Source: Amoeboradix gromovi (taxonomy: Eukaryota > Sanchytriomycota > Sanchytriomycetes > Sanchytriales > Sanchytriaceae). From it: 15,044 nt of DNA. Position 1 is the stretch's first letter; each line of letters begins with the position of its first letter. Location: positions 1-15,044 of the forward strand of contig JADGIF010000199.1 of assembly GCA_018985225.1 (NCBI GenBank). Direction: 5' to 3'. The notes below the pieces were generated by a model. The model was given only the letters and a program-made list of their open reading frames with translations. It did not search any database and was not told where the DNA came from. Position numbers and translations under genes: made by a program. Below, piece by piece: positions 9,384 to 15,044 of this stretch.

Positions 9384-9998
9384 TTAGATTATTTTGGCTA
9401 ACGTCCCGTTGTTAATACTGTACATGTAACCCTCTACTTTGATTCCCTTGGGCACCATGTCGCAGTTCCTAATTCTCATAACATTCGATCTCACATTTCT
9501 CAGACTCAGGTCATTGACTCGAAGCTCATCTACGGAATGGTCATTTTTGTCCAATATCAATTGCTCTACTCCTGAAATGTACCGGTTCAGAGGTCCCATT
9601 ATTGGAACATCTCTATGCTCTCCCGCATTGAGTTCCAATGCATGTTTGACACCTCCACATTCGGTATGACCAATTACTACAATTCTGCTCACCTTTAAGA
9701 CGTTTGTAGAATAAAATAAAGCACTTTTGATGCTGTCATCTTCTGAGTTGTAGAGGTTGGCAATGTTGCGATGTACGAATAAATCTCCTAAACTAGCTTC
9801 TGTAATGATGTCTGTTGATACTCTTGAATCACTGCAAGTAAGCACCATTGTAGGTGGGGATTGGCCATCTGATAACTTGTGGATTTCAGATTTATGGGTG
9901 CTTGCAAACTCTTTATTTTCGCCAAGCAAAATGTCAAATGAGTTCTGCTGAAGAGTTGCGGATTCGGTCTTCACAAATATTGTGAGCAGGGTTAGCAT
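9384..9998 (-). CDS. beta-carbonic anhydrase
   Basis: A 204-residue protein that should interconvert carbon dioxide and bicarbonate. Zinc ligands expected for the family are all visible: Cys55 in CSDSRV, His111 and Cys114 in IGHTECGG. The Asp57-Arg59 pair of the active site and the RNIAN segment after it are intact, and the C-terminus VEGYMYSINNGTL matches the usual terminal strand. The segment DILLGENKEFA at 22-32 is the start of the common core, so residues 1-21 (hydrophobic MLTLLTIF then polar) are extra and could be a targeting sequence or the end of a longer N-terminus. The ATG at 9998 is the first after an in-frame stop at 10023. A frame upstream could be joined by a 19-nt GT-AG stretch (10010-10028), but no start codon was found for it. 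Cytosolic or mitochondrial location cannot be decided. Confidence 0.93.
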   Translation of the reverse strand: MLTLLTIFVKTESATLQQNSFDILLGENKEFASTHKSEIHKLSDGQSPPTMVLTCSDSRVSTDIITEASLGDLFVHRNIANLYNSEDDSIKSALFYSTNVLKVSRIVVIGHTECGGVKHALELNAGEHRDVPIMGPLNRYISGVEQLILDKNDHSVDELRVNDLSLRNVRSNVMRIRNCDMVPKGIKVEGYMYSINNGTLAKII

Positions 9999-10035
9999 CG
10001 CCTCTAAATCTGTTGTTTCCGTTTACACCGTTTAA

Positions 10036-10053
10036 ATTGGCTATTGTGCCAAT
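10036..10053. promoter_or_regulatory. paired inverted CCAAT boxes upstream of carbonic anhydrase
   Basis: The 18 bases ATTGGCTATTGTGCCAAT form a perfect 6-bp inverted repeat (ATTGGC/GCCAAT) around a 6-base spacer, which places one CCAAT box on each strand, 38-55 nt upstream of the carbonic anhydrase ATG on the minus strand. CCAAT is the target of the HAP2/3/5 (NF-Y) complex, and HAP2 is encoded 1.9 kb away. A functional link is inference. Confidence 0.35.
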
Positions 10054-10282
10054 CAAATTATCTAGCTCGGTCTTTATTCCTAAACGTTGTCTGATAGAAT
10101 GTCTTGTGCATCTCTTCTAAATTCCAACTGCTTTTTACAGCTTCAGTTTAATAAAACTATAATTGACTTGGTTTCTCTAGAAAATAAGATTTATTTTAAA
10201 AATTCAAAGATGCTACAAGCCAATTTGAAGTACCATTTACTTATGCTCTGATAAACTAACTAATGTTCATTAAACATATATT

Positions 10283-10566
10283 TCAAATATTTTGAAGTCC
10301 AAATTTTGTTCCCTTTGTTAAAGCTACAACTCGCAGCCAACCCTTATTATTTCCGGCCGGATCCTTAACTTTTGCCACGTATCCTTTTTGTAGCTTGATA
10401 ATTAACTTTTCCTGCAGTCCATCTTAATCTACTATTAAATTGCAATATGCATTGGCGTAACTTTGGGAAACTACAAGATTATTGAATACGCTAGTACTTT
10501 CGAAGGTTTTAACAGAATCGGGTTTATTTTAGAGGCTATGGATTCAGGAATAAGCATATCATTCAT
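10283..10566 (-). pseudogene. possible gene remnant or small spliced gene, ambiguous reading
   Basis: Two incompatible minus-strand readings both look protein-like. In the first, an ATG at 10566 opens a frame that splices through a 19-nt stretch, GTATTCAATAATCTTGTAG (10471-10489), into a basic tail ending at a TAA at 10365: 60 residues, no known family. In the second, another frame runs from about 10530 to a TGA at 10283-10285, broken once by a TAA at 10424-10426; its second half (KLQKGYVAKV, then GNNKGWLRVV and a GLQNI end) loosely resembles an SH3 domain. The candidate intron starts GTA and ends TAG but has T, not A, at position 14. I favour a decayed gene, without much confidence. Confidence 0.22.
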
Positions 10567-10674
10567 TGTTTTTGGTATAACAGTAGACTACTTAGACATA
10601 CGACCACTTTCGTATATTTAACCTGCCAAAAAGTGCCCCACTTAAATTTAAAGACCAAACATAGTGTAAGAGAA

Positions 10675-10680
10675 TTTATT
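10675..10680 (-). terminator. poly(A) signal overlapping oxygenase stop codon
   Basis: AATAAA on the minus strand contains the TAA stop at 10676-10678. Confidence 0.45.
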
Positions 10681-11770
10681 TACCCAACAGATCGATTCCT
10701 GCTAATTCGTTTTTTATGAAGTCACCGGTAGCAATAGGAGGATACTTAGAAACTAAATTCGGATACTCATGAACTACCGCGTTGGTCTTGTACCCGAAAC
10801 TTGATTCAACAACCTCATCATCTTCAACCTTATTTACGACATCTAATGGCATTAATACCGTGTCAGGATGTGCGTGGATGAACAATGTTGAGGATGCTCG
10901 CCAGAGAGATCTGTTATTCGGCTTTGCTAGATGAATTGCATTCAAAGTATTTTCATTCACGACTACTTCATGGTACCCCGCGAGCACTCTGCCACTAGTA
11001 ACGTATTCAAATTGTTTGCCAGCTTGGACCAGCAGCATACCGCGGGGGATTTTGACTTCGAGCTTTCTCCCTGTATTTCTAGGCCATATATACAGACCAG
11101 GAAAACGGCTTTGACCATGAATAGTGATAAAGTTCATATCGTAGTGGAACGCGGCAAAAACATCTCCCTTCTCGGCATTTGATAGATCAGATCCTGTTGG
11201 AGCTAGCAGATGAGGACCGCCTCGAGTGTAATCCAGAAAAGCATTCTCACCGTATCCTAATCCAATTGCAGCCATTTTACTAATAGTCATCCCAGTGTCA
11301 ACTAACTTGTTTCCCCAACTGTCCATTTCAAATTCCCAGTTCTCCGATAGCGACTGGGGGATAACTTTCTCTTCAGTTAAAATAGGATACTTCTCAGATA
11401 CACAACTACCGACTCTCCAGAAGAACCTCCATTTAGGATCATTGCCTGTCCACGCTGTTGGTTGGTCTACTAAGTTCCTCTTAACTTCATCGCAATTGGG
11501 ATCCCAGCTACATTTTGGCGCTTCAACCAAGCCAGGAGTAGCTCCAACTTGGTATCCAAAATTCTTTCTAACATCTTTCATCTTCTCCTCCACTGGTAAA
11601 TCGAAATATTCAGTTGCTATATTTAAGAATTTAGAATTATCCTCTGCAGTTACTCTGGGGTCTTTGACAAGACAAGCACCATACTGGACAAAAGCTTCTG
11701 CCATAGCAAAACAAGCAGCTTGGTCATTCTCGGTTAGAAATGGTTTTAAATCTATTGTCGGAAGTTCCAT
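10676..11770 (-). CDS. isopenicillin-N-synthase-like Fe(II) oxygenase
   Basis: A 364-residue intron-free protein of the Fe(II)/2-oxoglutarate-dependent oxygenase superfamily, in the isopenicillin N synthase-like branch. It starts MELPTIDLKPF, the usual first strand of the N-terminal DIOX_N domain. The iron ligands are His209 and Asp211 (FHYDMNF) and His267 (AGYHEVV); Arg291-x-Ser293 (WRASSTLFIH) is the RxS motif that holds the co-substrate. All are present, so activity is likely. The reaction cannot be named: members desaturate, hydroxylate or cyclise small molecules, and nothing nearby suggests a biosynthetic cluster. An open stretch extends nine codons upstream to a GTG at 11797, but it has no ATG and is closed by a TGA a few codons further, so the ATG at 11770 is chosen. 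It lies 91 bp after the HAP2 stop, same direction. Confidence 0.9.
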   Translation of the reverse strand: MELPTIDLKPFLTENDQAACFAMAEAFVQYGACLVKDPRVTAEDNSKFLNIATEYFDLPVEEKMKDVRKNFGYQVGATPGLVEAPKCSWDPNCDEVKRNLVDQPTAWTGNDPKWRFFWRVGSCVSEKYPILTEEKVIPQSLSENWEFEMDSWGNKLVDTGMTISKMAAIGLGYGENAFLDYTRGGPHLLAPTGSDLSNAEKGDVFAAFHYDMNFITIHGQSRFPGLYIWPRNTGRKLEVKIPRGMLLVQAGKQFEYVTSGRVLAGYHEVVVNENTLNAIHLAKPNNRSLWRASSTLFIHAHPDTVLMPLDVVNKVEDDEVVESSFGYKTNAVVHEYPNLVSKYPPIATGDFIKNELAGIDLLGK

Positions 11771-11861
11771 ACCTTCTCCAGATAGTTTGTTAGTCACACT
11801 GCAAATGTGTCATGTACTAGTCATAGGTTCTAAGATTGTGCAATAATTAGAAACATCGTAT

Positions 11862-12300
11862 TTACTTTTTGTTTCCCTCTTCTTCAGCTTTTTTTTGCCT
11901 CTCTTCTTCTTCTTCCTTGAGCTTCAATGCAGCAATTTCGGGCTTTGTTAGAAATCTTCCACCAGGACCTAAGTAAATTAAAGCTACCTCTCATTCTACT
12001 CATTGCATGTTTGTGGCGACTTTCATGCAGATACGGTTTTCTAGCTTTTGGGTACTTGGCCTCCATGCGAGCGCGTTGCTCTCGTCTTTTTAAAATTCTA
12101 TGATACTGTTTAGCATTTACGTATAATGGGTCGCTGAACCCTAGCTCTTCTTGTTGACCAAAATTTTGTTGCTGCTGTTGTGGGTATGCGAATTGCTGAG
12201 ACTCATTAGGGTTTAAGTTCATCTTCAGAATTTTTGGATGTTTCAGAATTTCATTTTGGGATTTCAATTGAATAAATAATTTATCGCAATTGTACGACAT
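11862..12300 (-). CDS. HAP2: HAP2/NF-YA CCAAT-binding transcription factor subunit, two exons
   Basis: CDS is complement of 11988-12300 joined to 11862-11968, 139 residues. HAP2 is the sequence-specific subunit of the heterotrimeric CCAAT-binding complex with HAP3 and HAP5 in the nucleus. A Gln-rich patch at 41-45 precedes the core. The subunit-association helix runs from [17 protein letters not shown] at 57-73, and the DNA-binding part from about 89 has [16 protein letters not shown] followed, only after splicing, by PGGRFLT. The family has almost invariant HAMxRxRGxGGRF here, so the 19-nt intron is well supported; it splits the Gly105 codon. The protein is small for the family and ends in a Glu/Lys-rich helix and KK. 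The ATG at 12300 follows an in-frame TAG; Met27 (MNLNPNE) is a plausible alternative start. Confidence 0.93.
11969..11987 (-). other. 19-nt intron in HAP2
   Basis: Minus-strand sequence GTAGCTTTAATTTACTTAG, phase 1. Splicing restores the invariant Arg-Gly-Pro-Gly-Gly-Arg-Phe of the DNA-binding domain. If retained, translation runs on in the wrong frame for about 34 codons and the DNA-binding domain is lost. The A at position 14 and the ACTTAG ending match two of the other introns. Confidence 0.93.
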
Positions 12301-12629
12301 AAACTACTTGAGTGTTCTCTCTTTCTAGCGCTTTCTATTTGAATAAACTTGTACATTTGATATTCTCATCTGTAGCTCCATATCTTCATAGCCAGAATAT
12401 ACTAATTATAAAGAAATCACAAGTAGATACAAAGCATATTCTTTTACACTTGGAAATGGTCTAAAAAATCTTAATTCAATGGAAGGAAAATAAACTCCTG
12501 AATCTCGTAAACCGATTTGCAAGTCAAACGTGTACAAGGTGAGGGACTCCGAGGTAAGCCTATTTGGAGTCATGTAAAAGTTTTAATTTGCGAGTGGATA
12601 GAGAACACATAATTGCAACATATGTAAAA

Positions 12630-12755
12630 TATTCAATCCCGCCTCAAAATAGTGGAAATTGAACAGCTACTTTAGAGGATCCACTAGCTTTGTAAGTTTC
12701 TCCAGAAAAATTCTCAATTTTCTCGCGAATCTGGAGATTCAATGAGACAATGAGC
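12630..12755 (+). repeat. diverged dispersed repeat, copy B
   Basis: It partners 8631-8755 in direct orientation, 3.999 kb away, with at most one or two gaps over the aligned span. Shared blocks include TATTCAATCCCGCCTCA, GGATCCACTAGCTTTG and AAATTCTCAATTTTCTCG. No open frame is shared between the copies and no terminal inverted repeats were seen. Confidence 0.5.
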
Positions 12756-13798
12756 TTTTGCAACAAAAAGTAAACACGAGACGGTAAAAAGGAAGCATTA
12801 AGCTATTTAGGCCCGAAATTATATAAAAATTGGTCAAAAAATGCCATAAATTTCTTATTAGACATTTGGGACCGCGAATTCAAAAGCTTGATGTGAAGTA
12901 CCCATAATGTGTGTTAGGAAATATATTGGTCTTTAATTATAATTAAGATGATAAAGAGAACATGATAGAGCGGTGATTTGCTATGGCAATAGCACTTATA
13001 GATGACACAGAAAGACTAGTTTCAGTACTCCAAACTAGAGTTTTATGTCTAATTGATTAGGTACCATAACTATTGCTTATACCAGAATATAATACTATCA
13101 AATCGTATCTTAATGCCTATGGGTACATTGTCAAGTTTAGGAGCATTCAGGAATCTCACAGAAGGTTACCTTCATGCAGGTCTATCAATTATTATGAAAG
13201 CGTTTATGGAGAAGTTACTGCATTAGTGAAACAATTTCAAAGTATTAGAATGTGTACTGAGCGATAGTGAAGACCCGACGGGGAAAGAGCAGACTTGATA
13301 ATGCTGATTTGCTACTTCAAATACAAGTGATAACTATTTGGATTACTAATGAACGTATTTAAAAAATCGCCGTTCCATCGACAAATAATCATGTGTATAT
13401 TAGTTCTGTTTGTAACATATATTCACTAAAATCTGCGCTTGTTTGATATTCAACATAACCATAGGCTGGCATACACTGTCAAAACTAGAATGATTAATTT
13501 TAGTGTGGCAAGCTAGTTTTTATTGTTTTTGTTCATGTTAACTATTATTTATCATATTCAATATCTTAATAACCTCTCAGATAGAACGATCTTAACTATG
13601 TTACAAATAGTGTAAGAAAACTTAAATTACAAGGCATACGAATCTTGCCAATTTCAATGCTTGATGTAGTCTCATAAATTGGTGTATCTTATGTTCTATG
13701 GCGCTATGCCCTAGTCCTAATTTATTTAACCGCAGACAAATAGATTGAGATTTGTTTTCGAGCATGCTCTTTGATACACCTTAGATCACCAGTTGAAG

Positions 13799-13980
13799 AT
13801 GATTAGTAAAACTGTACCGGAAATGTCAGTAACCATCTCAAAGCCAAAAGCAAAGCAGATAGTAGCACTGCACGTAAAGTAAGTGGAAAGAAAAAGAGAA
13901 GAAGCATGAGAGATTGCAATATTTTCTACGTATTTAGAAAATTTAGAGATGTATCCAAAATAACATGCAATACCAAATGA
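13799..13980 (+). pseudogene. possible histone H2B-like fragment
   Basis: Two overlapping + frames here together resemble the start of a histone H2B. One frame has an ATG at 13823 and a Lys-rich beginning (MSVTISKPKAKQ). A second frame, one base off, continues with STARKVSGKKKRRS, then CNIFYVFRKFRDVSKIT, which is reminiscent of the first histone-fold helix (Tyr-x-Val-Tyr-Lys-x-Leu-Lys). The reading ends at a TGA at 13978-13980, immediately before the SHO1 poly(A) signal, and the rest of the fold is absent. A single-base frameshift or a missed splice would be needed to join the frames. The likeness is weak and could be chance in Lys-rich, AT-rich DNA. Confidence 0.2.
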
Positions 13981-13981
13981 T

Positions 13982-13987
13982 TTTATT
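13982..13987 (-). terminator. poly(A) signal overlapping SHO1 stop codon
   Basis: AATAAA on the minus strand overlaps the TAA stop at 13983-13985. Confidence 0.45.
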
Positions 13988-14744
13988 TATTTACAGTCAT
14001 ATAGTTACCTGCTACTATTCCCTTCTTACCGTTGGAATTAATAGCTTTCCACCAGTTCTTTTCAGTAATAACAACCCTGAATATATCTCCTTTTTTAAAT
14101 GTTAGCTCGGTAGGATCATCCTTACTACCCTCATAATCATACTTCGCGGTAGCTATCTCTTCACCATTATTGTAGTCCTGTAAATAAGAAAATTCCGAGT
14201 TTCTTATGCCTTCAGTGTTTAGGTTTTTAGTTTTATTGTCCAAAGCACTAAGCTCTGAAAAGTCTGAATATTCTGTCATAGCAGTGTCCCTCTTGCTACC
14301 AGCATCGCTGAATGTTGTGTACCTTTTGTTCTTTTTGTCATTTTCCTTAAATTTCGAGTTTTCATTTAGCGGCAACTTCAAATCAAAGTCTTCGTCTAAA
14401 AACAGTATAAATGCCAATATACTGTCTCCTATAATAGATAGGATAGCACCAACCAAGACCATGCTGCCCATGCCCTTAGCAGATATTCCCAGTGTGCAAC
14501 TAAAAGTCATTCCAGACAAACAATAAGTGTGAACTAAAACAAGTATGTTTCGATAATCATCTATTCTGCCATTGCGCATCGCCCATATTACGTAAAAAAT
14601 GTAAAATGTGTTGACAATTGCGATCCACATTCCAAAAGCCCCCATTATGGTCCATGACAGTGCTTGACCTATAATCATAAGCAAGAGCCCCAGCCCGCAG
14701 GATAAAAAAGTGCCGTAAAATAACCTTTTGTCGACTTTCAACAT
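13983..14744 (-). CDS. SHO1: SHO1-type osmosensor, four membrane spans plus SH3 domain
   Basis: A 253-residue protein with the SHO1 layout. Four hydrophobic spans lie near residues 9-29, 34-54, 67-87 and 94-116, with short loops; a polar, Ser/Lys/Asp-rich linker runs from about 117 to 195; and an SH3 domain fills 198-252. The SH3 signatures are visible: AKYDYE at 200-205, ELTFKKGD at 213-220, the double Trp at 231-232 and GNYM at 246-249. In yeast Sho1 sits in the plasma membrane and uses its SH3 domain to recruit the MAPKK Pbs2 for the high-osmolarity pathway; the same role is inferred here. It is shorter than the 367-residue yeast protein, chiefly in the linker. The gene is intron-free, and the linker's extra Lys/Glu content suggests a flexible tether. 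Confidence 0.9.
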   Translation of the reverse strand: MLKVDKRLFYGTFLSCGLGLLLMIIGQALSWTIMGAFGMWIAIVNTFYIFYVIWAMRNGRIDDYRNILVLVHTYCLSGMTFSCTLGISAKGMGSMVLVGAILSIIGDSILAFILFLDEDFDLKLPLNENSKFKENDKKNKRYTTFSDAGSKRDTAMTEYSDFSELSALDNKTKNLNTEGIRNSEFSYLQDYNNGEEIATAKYDYEGSKDDPTELTFKKGDIFRVVITEKNWWKAINSNGKKGIVAGNYMTVNK

Positions 14745-15044
14745 GGGTCAGAGAGAATATTTGCAACTTTAAAATTAACTAAACCCTTTTTGATTGGGTA
14801 AAATTTCATTAATTTTAATTAGCCAAAAAGTCGAAGAGATGATGAACCATTTATCGAGAGTACTGTATCTATTTACGTAAATGCTCTTCTTTTCTAGATA
14901 ATTTGAACTGAATAAAATGCAATGCCTTCGCTCATCATCAAATGACCAGTATTTCTAGCGCCTAAGTTAAATGTGAAGAATTCGAAAATCATGAAGATTT
15001 CAAACCCCACACTTCTCAAGTGTAGACAACTTGGGGAGATACCA
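14745..15044. other. upstream region of SHO1 to window end
   Basis: No gene was recognised. The stretch is AT-rich near SHO1 and contains a hairpin-forming inverted repeat; it presumably holds the SHO1 promoter. Confidence 0.5.
14769..14818. repeat. AT-rich inverted repeat upstream of SHO1
   Basis: A perfect 10-bp inverted repeat, TTAAAATTAA (14769-14778) and TTAATTTTAA (14809-14818), encloses 30 bases that themselves contain short ACCC and GGGT arms. It begins 25 bp upstream of the SHO1 ATG, so it could be a promoter or 5' UTR structure, or merely low-complexity sequence. Confidence 0.35.

Larger units (their letters stand above)
9999..10674. other. intergenic region between carbonic anhydrase and oxygenase genes
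   Basis: It holds a paired inverted CCAAT element close to the carbonic anhydrase start, and a minus-strand stretch (10283-10566) with competing protein-like readings, described separately. Nothing else was recognised. Confidence 0.5.
12301..13981. other. gene-poor region between HAP2 and SHO1
   Basis: No complete gene was recognised. It carries copy B of the diverged repeat and a possible histone-like fragment next to the SHO1 3' end. Overlapping open frames of about 60 codons on + around 13053-13267 are no longer than expected by chance. Confidence 0.5.

Noticed and set aside
11771-11797. Upstream extension of the oxygenase to a GTG
   Set aside because: Eukaryotic initiation at GTG is unlikely, the ATG at 11770 begins the family-typical first strand, and a TGA lies just upstream.
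11295-11846. Long + strand frame opposite the oxygenase
   Set aside because: It is antisense to a gene with all catalytic residues in place; the translation is a low-complexity mirror.
13053-13267. Two overlapping + strand frames of about 60 codons
   Set aside because: Both are protein-like to the eye but mutually exclusive, lack ATG starts near their beginnings and are not longer than expected by chance.

Overview
The window reads as nuclear DNA from a AT-rich, compact eukaryote, most likely a fungus or a close fungal relative. The best lineage markers are a SHO1-type osmosensor (four membrane spans plus a C-terminal SH3 domain), a HAP2/NF-YA CCAAT-binding subunit and a yeast-length uL2 ribosomal protein. 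A folate-biopterin-type transporter and an STK32/YANK kinase fit an early-diverging lineage better than typical yeasts, but that placement is inference. Stop codons TAA and TGA are both used normally.

The most unusual property is splicing. Four introns can be placed with confidence because splicing each one exactly restores a conserved protein family across an otherwise broken frame: one in the transporter (4713-4731), two in the kinase (5465-5483, 6293-6311) and one in HAP2 (11969-11987). All four are exactly 19 nt, begin GTA, end TAG and carry an A at position 14. They are among the shortest spliceosomal introns I can place against known examples. In addition, five of eight recognisable genes have AATAAA overlapping or abutting the stop codon, which implies almost no 3' UTR.

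Layout. 1-905: the 3' part of a Ser/Thr-rich putative membrane protein on +, followed by an ambiguous second open frame. 906-3856: almost 3 kb with no recognisable gene, apart from one statistically long but unidentified minus-strand frame (3160-3582). 3857-8407: a + strand run of folate-biopterin-type transporter, STK32-like kinase, ribosomal protein uL2 and an EEF2KMT-like methyltransferase. 8408-9377: gene-poor, with one copy of a diverged repeat. 9384-14744: a - strand run of beta-carbonic anhydrase, an isopenicillin-N-synthase-like Fe(II) oxygenase, HAP2 and SHO1, separated by gene-poor stretches that hold the second repeat copy and two possible gene remnants. 14745-15044: upstream of SHO1, with an AT-rich hairpin.

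The genes do not form a pathway. Two neighbours (uL2 and the predicted eEF2-lysine methyltransferase) both serve translation. HAP2 may act on the paired CCAAT boxes found upstream of the carbonic anhydrase. No tRNA, rRNA, spliceosomal RNA, CRISPR array or intact mobile element was recognised.
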